NCBI GenBank assembly: GCA_027625915.1
Contig: JANTQA010000032.1
Coordinates: forward strand, 8,060,001-8,124,000
Direction: 5' to 3'
Origin: Anaeramoeba flamelloides
Taxonomy: Eukaryota > Metamonada > Anaeramoebidae
Length of the DNA stretch: 64,000 bases
In this document: piece by piece, positions 40,787-53,700 of the stretch
Layout: each line of letters starts with the position of its first letter
Position numbering within the stretch: the stretch's first letter is position 1
Program-made: the position numbers and the translations under genes
The notes under the pieces: model-generated
Told to the model about the DNA's origin: nothing
What the model saw: the letters and a program-made list of their open reading frames with translations, nothing else
Databases searched by the model: none

Positions 40787-43266
40787 AGTGAGAACTAAAA
40801 GATCAACTGTTTGCCTTTAGATTTTCCAGAATTTAAAAGAATAGAAAAATTTATGATTGAACACAATTCTTTTGAATTATGGATTTCGTCATCAGCTGTT
40901 AGGTTTTCTTGATTTTTCAGTTTATTTGGAAAATCAATAGATTTTCGTTAGGTTTTTTTTACTTTAGAAATAAACCGAAAATTTTAATAAATTTTCGGTT
41001 TATTTCTAAAGCAAAAAAAACCTAGAACACTTCACAAATAAAATAGAAAACCTCATAAAAACCTAGAACACTTATCAGAATAAAACAGAGAACCACAAGA
41101 ACACCACCATTAGGTTTTTTTTACTTTTTGAAATAAAAAGAAAATTTATTAAATTTTCAATTCATTTCAAAAATTAAAAAAAACTGCTGTTAGCTTTTCC
41201 AGAATTTAAAAGAATTGAGTAAAATCTTTAATTTTTCTCCATTCTTTTGAATTCTGGGAAAGCTAGGCACTCTACGTTACTCCACGGCACTTTCCGAATC
41301 CCCAATTTGAATTAGAGATATTGTAAAACCTGGTGAAAGAGTGAATCTGATCAATTCTCTCAAGGATCAGATCCGAACTTCATAAATTGGGAAGGATTTT
41401 GTTCCAATTCCATTCATTTTTATGATAGCCAAAAAGATTCAAAACGGTTAGATGTTTTCTTCAAAGAATTAGTGTTTCTATGAAGAAATAAGTCCGATTA
41501 TTAATTAAAATTACACCTTGATGTTGTTTTTGAAACTTTTTGAGAAAATCATAAACAATCAAAAATAGTGTGGTTAATGGGAATCCAACTCCGCCCTTCA
41601 TATTGTAAACTGGACTGTTACCATTGGTTTATTATAGGTTCTTAAAAACGCTAATATTTAAATACTTGTTCTTTTTTGTTTTTATATTGTATTTTTATAA
41701 TTAAATGAATAGGAAAATGAAAAATTAAGGGAACAAAGAATTAGAGATGAATTTTTGACGATGCTTCGTGAGTCAAGAGATCTCGATGTCAATTCAAATT
41801 ATTCAAAATTAGAAGAAATTTTTCGTTATGATCCAAGATACAGGATTCTCGAGCATAAAAGAGATCGAGAAAAATTATGGATCAAATTTATTGAGGAGCT
41901 AATTGAAAAAGAGGAAGAACAAATGAAAATAAAAAAAGAAAAGTTAAAAGAACAACTATTAGAAGAATTAATTAAATTATCAAAACCTGAAAATGAAAGA
42001 CAAGAAATTGAAAAAGAAAAAAAAAAAATAAAGGGAATAGAAATGGAAACGGAAACGGAAACGGAAACGGAAAAAGAAACCAAAATTAAAACCGAAAAGG
42101 AAACAAAAACCGAAGAAGAAAAAGAAAAAGAAAAAGAAAAAGATAAAGAAAAAGAAAAAGAAAACGAAAAATTAAAAATGAAAAATGAACAAGATGAAAA
42201 AATAAAAAAGCGTGATAATAACAACATTCTTGTTAATCATAAAACAACTTATAAACAAGCATGTAAAATGCTACAAAATCTAGATGTTTGGAAAGAATTA
42301 GATCAATATGATCGGTTAATTGTATGGAAAAATCATATGAAAAATTTACATAAACGTTATAAAACTGAGTTCAAAGAAAAAGAAATTGAAAATAAACGCA
42401 GCCGAAGAATAAACAGAGAAAAATTCCGACAATTGTTAATCAAAAAAAAGAATTCAGGAGAAATTACTCTTCAAACAAAATATTATGATTTTATACAAAC
42501 AATAAAAGATGATCCAATTTATAAAAATATTTGTTCAAATAAACAGGGATCCACACCTGGCGAAATCTTTGGCGATATTCTTGATTCACTTGAACACGAA
42601 ATGATTAAAAACAAAAGATTAATCCAACAAATTTTAATTAACAATAATTCCAATCTGTCATCCGATATGAAATATGAAGATTTTTTACAACTTTTGGAAA
42701 AATTAAAAACCCAATCCAATTTGAATTTCTTAAATAAAATTCCTAAAAGCCATTTGGAAATTATCCATAGATTTCTCCTACATGACTGTGCTTATGAAAA
42801 GGAAAAAGAAGATGTAGAAGAAGGAGAAATTATTTCTAATTCGCCAATTAATACTAATATAAATTCGGGCATGGTCCCCGTCTCGGGTACAGTTTCTGGT
42901 TCTGATTCTGGTTCTGCGTCTGGCTCCGGCTCGGGTTCGGGCTCTGGTTCTGGTTCCGATTCAAGTTCAAAAACAAGATCGAAAAAAAATACTAAAAAAA
43001 AATCCAAATCAAATAATTCACCTACACGCTATTCAAGACAATCAGATAGGAAGAAAAAAAAATATTCATATCATTCTTATTCTTCTTCAGAAGATGAAAA
43101 CTATAAGTATTATTCAAATAGACATAAATCATCATCATCATCATCTTCCTCAAAATATTATTCAGATTATAGAAAAAGAGATTATTATCATAATTCTAGA
43201 TCACCACAAAGAGACAGATATTCTTCTTATAAACATAGAAGATCTAATAGTAACGAAAAAAAATAA
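37801..43266 (+). CDS. Prp40-like U1 snRNP splicing factor (WW-FF-RS)
   Basis: Prp40 bridges the U1 snRNP at the 5' splice site with branch-point factors. Exons are 37801-38376 and 41713-43266, joined in phase 0 (GAATCT|GTAAGT and AATAG|GAA), giving 709 residues. WW1 (residues 3-30) has W4 and Y16-Y17, but Thr replaces its second Trp. WW2 (57-86) is canonical, with W58, Y69-Y70, W80 and P83. FF1 spans 131-190 and continues into exon 2; FF2 follows at about 200-258, and two or three weaker FF domains lie after a Glu/Lys/Thr repeat tract. The C-terminus has a Gly/Ser run (SGSGSGSGSGSGS) and an Arg/Ser/Tyr-rich tail (RSPQRDRYSSYKHRRS), as in animal and plant PRPF40. The 3336-nt intron carries repeats. 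Identity is strong; the FF domain count is approximate. Confidence 0.93.
40006..40210. mobile_element. Family A MITE copy 5, inside the Prp40 intron
   Basis: TACAGTCAGTTCCACTTTTAA to TTAAAAGTGGAACTGACTGTA, 205 bp. Terminal inverted repeats are perfect for about 21 bp, with AAGGCACAAACT words in both arms. The best-preserved ends in the window suggest a younger insertion. Confidence 0.82.
40751..40783. repeat. TA dinucleotide microsatellite
   Basis: About 16 TA units directly left of family F copy 3. A shorter TA run lies at 61932-61949. Confidence 0.85.
40795..41310. repeat. Family F modular hairpin repeat, copy 3
   Basis: Contains two TCCAGAATTTAAAAGAAT hairpins, the palindrome around ACCGAAAATTTTAATAAATT, and an inverted series CCTAGAACACTTCACAAATA. 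It ends with GCTAGGCACTCTACG and CACGGCACTTTCC. Confidence 0.7.
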
Positions 43267-43839
43267 AAAAAAAAAATCGTTTTTTCGATTTCTCTAGTTA
43301 TTTCTTTTTATCTTGTTTTTTTTTTATTTTTTTTTTTCTCAATCATAAAAAAATATTTTAAACAGAATAAATTCAGAAACATTTTGAAATATTCATTACA
43401 TTTTATCTTAATAAATTAGTTAAATCATATTTTAATCTAGGAATTTAATTTTTTTATTATTTTTCATTTTTCTTTCTGACTTACAGTTTTCTTTGTAGAA
43501 GACCTTCGAAGTCATCTATAGTAATTACTTTTAAAACAATTTTCTCAAAAACTAAATTATTTACTGTTTTTACGACAAAATTTTATTACTTAGTATACAT
43601 GACTGGGGTTTGAGACTTTTCAAAAGTGATTTTTTTTTGATGATTATTTTTAAATCCTAACATCCCATTATAATTAATTTAACTCACCTAAGCAGATTAG
43701 CACTTTCCTACATACCCCCACATCATGTAAATACATTTTTTCATTTACTAATTTCGAAAGTTATCAATATAGAATAACAAATGCTTACAAAAATTACTAT
43801 TTTAAAAAATGAAACAAAGAATTGCAATACTAAGGTGAA
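43267..43839. other. 3' flank of the Prp40 gene
   Basis: AT-rich with no gene seen. Confidence 0.5.
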
Positions 43840-44430
43840 CAACTAAACAATTTTTCAAAAATTTTGACTCATTTTATAATATTAATGGGAGTAGTTTTGG
43901 GGTTTATTCCAGATTCTTAACAAAAAATATTTTCAAATTTTTGGATCAGAATCATTTTTTCTAATTTTTCAAATTTTAGTTTTGCTTGTTCAAATTTTTC
44001 TTTTTTTTTTTGTTTTTCTTTTTCTTTTTTTTGAAACATTTTTCTTTTTCTTTTTTTTTGATTTCTTTTTTTTTTTTAAAAGATCATGTGGAAAAAAAAA
44101 GAGATCTTTTAAAAGACCAATAATCACTAAGAAAATTTCGACTATGTAATTCCTTTTAAAAATGGATTTAAATATTCATAAAAAATCTTGTTGTTCAAAT
44201 TTTTTTCAGTGAAAGTTCAGTAATAAAAAATCTATAATGCCCATTTCAAAAATTGTGACTCACTTTTTTTTTTTTTTTTTAATATTTAATATATGAGGCT
44301 TTTATCGATTTAGAATTACTTAAAAGTTAATTACACATCATATTTAGTTATTAATGGTTCTTGAATACAAAAGAATAATTTTTTTTTTCAATTTATTATT
44401 TCGGAAGAGTCACAATTTTTGAAAAAGAGT
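43840..44430. repeat. Dispersed repeat family G, copy 3
   Basis: Direct match to 3640-4330, for example AAAAGATCATGTGG, AAAATTTCGACTATGTAA, AATCTATAATGCCCATTTC and TTGTGACTCACTTTTTTT. The pyrimidine-rich tract at 43985-44080 is shared. Confidence 0.65.
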
Positions 44431-45039
44431 TTACTTTAATCTTAACATCATAATTATTAAATGATTAATCAATTAAATTGAGAAAAAAAAAAAAAAATAA
44501 ATTATTAATCTTTTGTATTATTTTTTATAACTCTTTTTTTATTAAAAATCATATATTTTCAACGAAATAAAAGTTTTAGAAACATTTGTTTTCGGATAAA
44601 AGCAACCAAAAAATTTTTACCAATAGGTGAGATATTTTAACAAAAAAGCTTTATGTGGCATCAGAAATATTGAAAATTAAAATCGATTTCATTATTGGTG
44701 ATAAGAAAATTTTTAGTTCAATTGGAAGTAAGAGAAAAAGAGAATATTGAATTTTTTCTTTAAAAAAGAATTTTTTGGAATTGTTTCAAAAATAAAAAAT
44801 TACAAAATAAAATTCTTAGATAGAAAATGTCCAATAGTATTTTAAAAATAAATATTATCGAAAATAAAAAGTAAAATAAATTCACAGAAGTATTAAATCA
44901 TCTTAAAGAATAATTCATTATTCTATTACCAATAAACCAACTAATAAAATTTAATTCCCCTTGTTATGTAATTAGATTAAAATATTTTCGATATCTCTTT
45001 TTTTTTTTTTTCGTACCAATTCAAGATCCTGAAAAAATT

Positions 45040-45340
45040 TGTTGAAGATAAAATTAATAATTTGCTAATTTTTGACTTTTTTATGATTTCATTTATAATA
45101 ACCACTATTTATTAATAAAAATTCTTGGATCAAAAATTACCTTTGAGAGATATTTTACAATTTTTAAGTTGGAAAATTCAATTTTCCAGTTTCTTATTAA
45201 GATTTTTTGCAAATTTAATCACAAAAATGTGAAAACTGTTTTTCATATTTTTACATCCATTTTAATATCATTTAAAATGTGTTTGAAATTTTGATAAATA
45301 TCTATCAAATGGAGAATCAACTATTTGGATTATTAAAGAA
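45040..45340. repeat. Dispersed repeat family H, copy 4 (right half, inverted)
   Basis: Inverse of 17980-18240 and 31850-32160: ATTTCATTTATAATAACCAC and TTGGAAAATTCAATTTTCCAG. Confidence 0.5.
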
Positions 45341-45394
45341 TTATCTATTATTTCAAAATGAAAATAATATTTTTTTTTTTGCTTTTTCATTATT

Positions 45395-45830
45395 ATTTCC
45401 AGAATTTAAAAGAATAGAGTAAAATATATCTGATTTTTCTCAATCTTTTTGAATTCTGGAAAATCACCGTTAGATTTTCTTGAGTTTTCTGTTTATTAGA
45501 AAAATCTATCGATTTTCATTAGGTTTTTTTCCTTTAGAAATAAACCGAAAATTTTAATAAATTTTCTGTTTATTTCTAAAGTAAAAAAAACCCAGAACAC
45601 TTAAATAATAAAAAAGAAAACCTCAAGTAAATCCTTTACACTTTCGGTAGGTTTTTTTTAATTTTTGTAATAAACTGAAAATTTCAATAAATTTTCGGTT
45701 CTTTGAAAAAGTAAAAAAAAACCTTTGTTCGGTTTTCCAGAATTCAAAAGAATCGAGAAAAATCTTTGATTTTATTCAATTCTTTTAAATTCTGGAAACT
45801 CTAGGCACTTGTCGAACACTCTTGAATAAT
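45395..45830. repeat. Family F modular hairpin repeat, copy 4
   Basis: Begins CCAGAATTTAAAAGAATAGA and contains the palindrome about AATTTTAATAAATTTTCTG. It ends with the TTCCAGAATTCAAAAG hairpin and CTAGGCACTTGTCG. Confidence 0.65.
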
Positions 45831-45879
45831 TATCATAAGAAATTTTTTTTCTTCATTTGACTTTTTTTTTAGATGATAA

Positions 45880-46170
45880 TAACATTTTCAAAATTATTAG
45901 TTATTATCTCTTCAAAAAAAAAATATCTTAAAAGTTGAATTGAATCAAAATTCATGGTCACATCCATTTAAAATTTTTTCACCTAGAAAAAACTTTTTTT
46001 TTTCTGGATTAGAGACTTTTCATAAAAGGCAGCACCACTAACAACAATAAATACGATAACAAAAGATTTCTAAACACTTAGATTTTGGCTATATTGTGAA
46101 TAAACTTTATTAACCAACGATGAAAGGTTATTAAAGTAATATTTTTGTCCAAATTGAAATTATCAATTTT
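45880..46170. repeat. Dispersed repeat family H, left half
   Basis: GAGACTTTTCATAAAAGGCA and CACTAACAACAATAAATACG match 17850-17915. The right half of the unit is absent here but present inverted at 45040-45340, on the other side of family F copy 4. Confidence 0.45.
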
Positions 46171-46720
46171 TGTTTTTACCAAAATATTAGTAACTATTAA
46201 AATTTAATATACATTTTTTTTTAAGGATTAGGTATTTGAAGATCTAAATAAAGACAAAAATGGTTTGAATTTAAATTGACTGTACAAGTTCAATCTAAAA
46301 TTACTATCAATAATTTTAAAAAAATTAAATGATTTATTTCTAATATTTTGAATATTTATAAATGTTTTGTAACAAAATGATTTTACTTTTTTTTTTTTCT
46401 GAAAATGTTCTAAAATGAAAATTGATTTCCATTTTTTCTCAAAAAAGTTTAATTTAATCTTTGAAAAATATTCAAAATTCTTTCTTAAAATTTATTTAAA
46501 GAATATTATTTCTTGTTTATATGATATTATTGTGATCCTATTTTTTTTTTTCTTTTGTTTCTCCAGAAAGTAATATTTTTTGGAAGAGATTAATTGTTGT
46601 AATGTATTAAAGCTAAAAACCAGAATATTTTTTCTTCTATTGCTAAAATAAAGATATATTTAATACTGTTGTTCTAATTAAAAAAGGGTAGAATACTATT
46701 TGTTACAAAATAAATGGAAC

Positions 46721-46893
46721 AAAATTTTCATTCAGCTTTCCAAAATTATAATTTATAAATCATCAAACCATTTCAAATTTTTTCATTCTTAAAACCAAGT
46801 TAAATCATTAATTTACCTTCTAGAATAGGAAGTTTTGATAATTTTCTTTAATTTTTGAAATATGTTGTTTTTGGAAAGCTGAATGAAAATTTT
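46721..46893. repeat. Hairpin with perfect 25-bp arms
   Basis: AAAATTTTCATTCAGCTTTC followed by CAAAA at 46721-46745 is exactly inverted at 46869-46893, around a 123-base loop. No coding frame. Confidence 0.7.
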
Positions 46894-47504
46894 GATCTTT
46901 TTATTTTACAATTAACAGTATACACTTCCTTTTCAATTTCCATTTATAAATACGAACTACAAATTAATAATTCTACTTCTTTGGTCAATCTATTTCGTAA
47001 AAGAAAAATCTGGAAAAGATAGTGAAAATTTTTATCCCATTTAAAATTCTTATATTAGTAAAGGATAGAAAATTATTATTTAAGAATTGTTTCTCTTGGC
47101 ACTGTATGGTACTAGAGATGAAAGTAGTTGAATAAAAGCAAAAATAATTCTGGAAAAAGTAAGTGTAAAGGAGATTGGTACTTGCCAATCAATCAGGCAA
47201 AGAAAAAATTTTAAAAGTGGATTATTTTTTTTGAGAGTTTGCCATTGACAAAATTGTACTCAAATTAAATTTTGCTTCAAGGATATTTCATGTGGTATTG
47301 ATTGCGAATATCTTACAACTATTTTATTTTTTCATATTTTCCCACAAATAACCAATCCTCTCTATTTTTCAAAAATATAAAATTCTTTTAGATTGCAAAC
47401 TCTTTAAAATTGAAAAGACTTCTAGTTATTTCTTTTTGCTCTCAAAAGAAAAACCAAAAAAAAAGAAAAGGATCAATATCGAAAATTGATCTTTTTTTTT
47501 GAAA

Positions 47505-47705
47505 TCAATAACACCCAAACTAAGTCACACACACAGAAACAACTAACCTTTGTCTTAACCAACAACAACAACGAACCAACAACAGCAAAAAACAAACCAA
47601 ATAAGAAAACAAAATAAACGAAAACAAAACAAAAACAAACAATACAAAACAATACCAAAACAAGGAGAAAACAAAAACAAACAACAAACAACCAATAACA
47701 AAAAT
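47505..47705 (+). promoter_or_regulatory. CAA-rich, T-poor 5' leader of the LRR-PP2C gene
   Basis: About 200 bases directly before the ATG consist almost only of A and C (CAACAACAACGAACCAACAA, AAACAAAACAAAAACAAACA). T is nearly absent downstream of 47560, against a background where T is about 40 percent. No ATG occurs in the last 150 bases. Such a leader should be single-stranded and free of upstream starts, like CAA-type translational enhancers; that role is inference. A short palindrome, GATCAATATCGAAAATTGATC, lies at 47471-47491 just upstream. Confidence 0.6.
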
Positions 47706-50700
47706 ATGGGCAAAACTGAATCAAAATTTTTTGAAGAAACAAGAGTTGACTTGGTGAAAAACAATTTAAAAAAATTGCCTTCAGATGTGACATCTTATCA
47801 AAAATTATCCTCGTTGAATTTAGCAGGAAACAAATTGCAAGAGATCCCCAAAGGCATTGCAAAACTCACCACTTTAACATTTTTAAATTACACTTACAAT
47901 GAGCTTAATTATATTCCAGAGGCCGTTTACAATATTACCTCCTTGAGGCTATTTGATTGTTCGTATAACAAATTAAAACTTTTGTCGCCAAAGATTAGCC
48001 AATTAGTAAATTTAAAAAGGTTGGACTTGAAGTGTAACAAATTGCTATCCATCCCTGTTGAACTGTCGCAACTCAAGAAGGTGCAAAGCCTGTATTTGCT
48101 TCGTAATCGCATTACGGTGATGCCAACGTTGTCTGGATTAAGCAAATTAACTGAATTGTATTTGGATGCCAACTACATTGCGAGCATCCCGAATTCTGCA
48201 TTACTTGGGCTAAGGAATTTAAAAAAGCTATTTTTAAGCTATAATTGTATCAAGTCAATTGAAACCAATTCCTTCAAAGATTTGAAGCAGCTACAGGTCT
48301 TGGAATTGAATGGGAATAATTTGTTATCGTTTGGCGATGAATTGGAAACGTTAACGGATTTAAAAATATTAGAATTGAGAACAAATAAAATTGAGGAATT
48401 AAATGTTCCCAATGGATTAAAAATCTCAATTCTATTATTGCAAAGAAACAAATTAACAGAGATACCGAAAAGTGTTTATCGGTTGAAAAACTTTTTGACA
48501 AAGCTCTCCGTTTCAGAAAATAAACTAACACAAATACCGAAAAAACTATCAAAACTGTCAAGACTAAGGACGCTAGATTTCTCTGAAAACTTAATTACAC
48601 AATCCTTATGTGAGCAATTGGATTTGCAATATTTAATTGAATTAAATCTCTCGAGCAACAAATTGACTGCTCTGCCGACTGAGTTTTTTCAAAATATGAA
48701 ATCATTGGCAAGATTAATTTTATATAAAAACGAACTCACAACATTACCACCATCACTAAAGGCATGTAAAAGATTGGAGTTACTGTGGCTATCTAACAAT
48801 CAATTCCAGAAATTCCCTGATTGCATTTTACATTTATCAAACAGCTTACAATCGTTAAGTTTAGCAAGTAACAAAATCAAATCATTGCCAAACAATTTTG
48901 GGAAGTTATCAAATTTAAAAAAATTGTTTTTCGAAAATAATGCGTTAACTGCGCTGCCTAATACTATCAAATATTTAAAAAATTTGGATACATTAAATTT
49001 GTCGATCAATAATTTTCAAAAATTTCCTTTAATTATTACATTTTTGCATGATTTGGAATATTTGCTTTTTTCCCATAACAAACTTATTTATATCCCCTCC
49101 CAGATTATTTATTTGACAAAATTAATTGAATTAGATTTGTCTTATAACAAATTGTGTTTTTTCCCAAAGGCCATAGCTTATTTCCATTATTTGAATACCT
49201 TTTCGATCTCAAGAAACTATATCAGAAGGATACCAACGGATTTTTTCTCAATAAACAATTATACAAAAATGGGTCGTTATCATTTAGATTTTTCGCATAA
49301 CTTGATCGAAAAAATGTCTCCCATGTGGGCAAAGCCCATTTGCTTAACCACCGAACTTGATTTGTCTTGTAATAAAATCCCAATAATGCCGCCTAAGATA
49401 TTTACGCATATTGCACAAATTGAGTGTTTCAAATTGGCACACAATAAAATTGCGAAATTGGATTTGTCGGGGTTAAAATTTGCACCGAGATTGAAGAGAA
49501 TGCATATCGAGGGTAATGCTTTAAATGTAAGTTTTAAAAAATTGCTCCAACGGTTATTAAATATTATCCCAAAGACGCCAATCAAGAATAAAAAAATTTT
49601 TTATGAAAAAAAAAAGAAAACCAACAAGAACAAGAACAAGAACCAGAAGAGCAAAAATTTGAAGAAAAAAATAGTTAAATGGGAAAGGCCACTAGATGGA
49701 TCAATTTTAAATTATCATATACATGCCTCAAAGTCATTACAAAATGGTGAAAACATGGAATTTGCAAGAACAATTGAATTGATCGTAGATCCCATTGCAA
49801 AAAATACTCTTGGAAGAGTGATCAACTTAAATAGTAAGAGATATACGATCGGATATTCTGAAAGTCGTGGGAAAAGAACGACAATGGAAGATGCTATTTC
49901 CATTAATGCGGAAATTTTGCCAGGTGTGGATTTAATCTGTCTTTTTGATGGGCATGGTGGTTCAGCTGCTGCTTTACTGGCTTCGGATCAATTGAACACA
50001 ATGTTTAAAAAATCTTTAAAAAACATTTTAATAAAAATTAAAAAATTACGGAATAATAATAATAATAATAATAACAATAATAACAATAATAATTCAAATG
50101 ATCGAGAAAATAAAAAAAAAGAAATGAATTTTTTAAAAGTAGAAATTATCAAAATGTCAAAAACAATATTTCTTGATTTTAATGAAAGATTAAATCAAAT
50201 TGAAAATGATGAATCAGGTACAACAGCAGTGCTTATTTTATTAATAGCTAATTTATGCTTTGCAATTAATTTGGGCGATTCAAGAGCAATTATGTGTAAA
50301 AAAAATGGCAAAGTGGAAAGATTGACTGTTGATCATAAGCCTACACTTCCTTTAGAACGAAAAAGAATTCGAAAATTGGGTGGCATAGTAACAGAAAATG
50401 GAAGAATAAATAATGCTTTGGGACTATCAAGAGCATTTGGCGATAAGGATTTCCAACCTTATGTTTCTTGCAAGCCTTTCATAAGTGTAAATGAATTAAC
50501 TCCAAATGACGATAAAATTGTTATAGCATGTGATGGCTTATGGGTAAACTTTTTCTTTTTCTTTTCATTTTTCATTTTTCTTTTTTCTTTTTTCTTTTTT
50601 TTTATTTTTCGATTTTTTGAATATAATTTTGATAAAAACGCTTTTGAAAAAAAAATACACTTTGTGGAGATATTATATTTTATTCAAGATCAAACATTTA

Positions 50701-53700
50701 ATTTTTCAAATTAAATCAAAATTTTGCAAAATAATTTAATTTTTTGTTTTATGATTTGAAAGTAAACCTGACTTGAAGATGATTTTTCGAATCACAGAAT
50801 GAATTGGATCTTCTTCAAAAAATTCGATTGTTTTTTTTTTTCTTAACGACTATGTTTCCGGTTTATCAAATAGCCTCAACACCTTTATAACCAATATCAT
50901 TTAAAATGAGAACTTATGATCTTCAAAATATTCTCCAATTAGGACAAAAATTGCATTTTTTGTAATTTTTTTAAGGGACTAATCTCTATTAAATTTAGGT
51001 GAAAAAAATTTAATAGAGATTTGTCCCTTAATGAAAAATGAACAAAAAAATTTTGAGATACCTAAACTCGAACACCCTATTTAAGAAAGGTAAAAATGAA
51101 ATTGAAAAATAACCAAAATTTTCTAACCTGAAAAAATGATGATCATTGACAAAGTGTTTCAATCAACAACTCTAACTTTAAAAGATCACATTTTCTTTGA
51201 TTTTTGATCGTTGAATTATATGGATTGTTCCATTGGCTCCATAAATCATATTAATTCCGATAAAAGAGTTGTGGTTTTCTCTTAATTTTTTTGATATTGA
51301 TTCTTTTTGTTTTTTCATTAATTGAAGTTCATAACAACTCTTTTGCTATACAGTATCTCATCTATTTGATTTTTGAACATAATCGATCCTTACAAACATA
51401 CAAAACATCTTTTTTATTATTGTGAGATATTTTTTTTTTGTTTGTTTTGTTTCTCTCAGAACCTAATTTGTAAGTATCAAGAAAAATTGTTCTGGGGTTG
51501 TGTGGGAAAGCTTTTTGAAGAATTTTTCATGAAAGGATCTAATGGAAAAAAAAATTTTGCAAAAATTAGTCAGTTTTAGTATTTTTAAAAATAAAAATAT
51601 TCTTTCGTGTCTGTTAAAATGATATTTCATTTTTAGTAAATGGGAATTTTAGTGAATTCAATACAATACCAAACCCACTCCCGTTTCTTATTATCAAAAT
51701 ATATCTTTGTAAGAAATAACAAAGGATTATTCATCAAAAAATACAAATTTCCGACATTTTGACCCTATTGAACAACTTTTAAAACCCTCTTAATTTATTT
51801 TCTATAACTATTAAAAAACCTAGGAAAAATCTAGACAATGCGCCAGGGTTTTAAAAATTGTTCTAAAGGGTCAATTTTTTTAAAAAGCTGATTTTTTATG
51901 ATACTCTTTTTCATTTTTTGAGATTATAACAAAAATCACTGAATCGGGGACAGACAATTTTAGGAAAAATATTTCATTTTTTACTTCATAGATCTAAATG
52001 GAAAAAAACTTTGTGAGATTTACCAACCCCTAAATACTGATTAGAACACATAACACCTTGATTTTCAATTGAAAAAGTAGTTCTTAAAGGTGAATACATT
52101 TTCACATCTTTAAAAATTTGAATTGTTAGAACATTACTGAAAAAAAAATTTTTGGAGTGGTTACTTGTTAATACTGTGGTACCGAAACACGAAAGTATAA
52201 GTAACTTGAAAATAAAAAAGAAAAAGTAAAGGCAAAAAATGTCCAAAAGGGTTAAACCAAATAAGATCAAAAAGAAAAACGAAATTACAACAATTAAACA
52301 ACTCCTTCCCCAAAATGAACTTTCATGATCAATTAATAAATTATTAAATTAAACAAAAGTATCATGGACGGGATTTTCGGTGTTCTTAATTAAAGATAGC
52401 ATAGTTTTATCATTTTTTGATTTTTTACCAATTACTTCTTAGAAACACCTTTTTAAATTTGAATTTTTTTTCTTCTTTTTCTTTTTATGACATTTTTTTC
52501 TATTTTTATTGTTTCCTTTTTATGAAAATAATTTGGGTATGCCTTTTCCTTGAACAATCATGAAATCTCTGATTTTATGTTTAAATTTCATTTTAGGAAA
52601 TTTAAATAAAAGTACATCAATAGTGTAACTTCCACTTGTTCAACTATAATTAATGTATAAAGTTTAAATTTTTATATAACAAAAAAAAAAATTAAGGCAT
52701 CATAAGCACTTACAACACTTAAATTTTAATACAAACCTAATTCATAAAAAATTACAAAAATAATTTTAATTTAATTTTTCCTCAAAAATTTTCATCAAAG
52801 TAAATAATCAACAACTTATCATAACAATTTATTTTATTTTTTTATTTGTGTAATTTATTTTTTTAAAAATCATAAAAATTACTAAAAAAAAAAAAAAAAA
52901 AGGATGTGGTTACTGATCAAGAAGCAGGAGATTTAATAAAAAATAAAACAGATCCGATTAAAGCCGCTTTAAAACTTAAAACGTATGCTTATGCACTTGG
53001 GAGTAATGACAATATTTCTGTAATTGTAATCAATCTAAATGGCAAAGAAACGAAGGAGCAAATTACCGAGATCCAAAAAAAGCAATTAGAAAAAGAAAAA
53101 AAAATGTTAAAAAATGCTTTGAAAGAAAAACAAAAAGATAAAAAAATTAATTTCCATTCGTTATTTGAAAAATGTCGGAAGTTAGAACAATTACAAAAAT
53201 TGCAATCGCAACAACAAAAATTATCAATTAGAAAACTGCAGAATAAAAAACCATATTTATTAATTTCATCAAGATCATCTTCAATTGACGATATTGCATC
53301 TTTTGTTGACAAAGAAAATCAGGAAATATTAGATCATAATCAGAATAAAAATAAAAATAATAGTAATAATATGAATAGTAATAAAGATGACGATAACGGT
53401 AATGATAACGGTAATGTTAAAAATAATGATAACGATAGTAATAATAATAATGTTTATGTTGAAAACAAAAATAATTATAAAGATAGTGATAGCAATTGTA
53501 ATAGTGAAAACAGCAAGATGACTGATAATAAGGATAATAAAAAGGATATTAATCAAGTTATAAAAATTGAAAATAAGAATGAAAAATCCAATTTTAAAAA
53601 CCAATTACCAAATAAGGAAAACAATTTAAAAAATCAAACTAATTCTTCAAAAACAAACAAGGAACAAATAAATCAATTAAATATTGGAAATTTAGAAAAT

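Larger units (their letters stand above)
38377..41712. other. Prp40 intron (3.3 kb), repeat-rich
   Basis: Contains a hairpin-family relative (38770-38890), family A copy 5 (40006-40210), a TA microsatellite and family F copy 3. A 69-codon frame at 39341-39550 has no recognisable domain and is treated as chance. The donor is preceded by a frame that reads on to 38448, which is intron read-through. Confidence 0.75.
50544..52902. other. LRR-PP2C intron
   Basis: 2.4-kb AT-rich intron that holds a small TTAA palindrome (50971-51031) and a family E fragment (52084-52180). Frames inside, such as 51373-51579, are not recognisable as genes. Confidence 0.75.

Noticed and set aside
41826-43297. Ser/Phe-rich and Glu/Pro-rich antisense frames and a His/Ile-rich plus frame over Prp40 exon 2
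   Set aside because: They mirror the Lys/Glu, Gly/Ser and Ser-rich repeats of Prp40 in other frames.
47473-49903. Several 60-130 codon minus frames over the LRR-PP2C gene
   Set aside because: They are antisense to leucine-rich repeats and the CAA leader, with no domain of their own.
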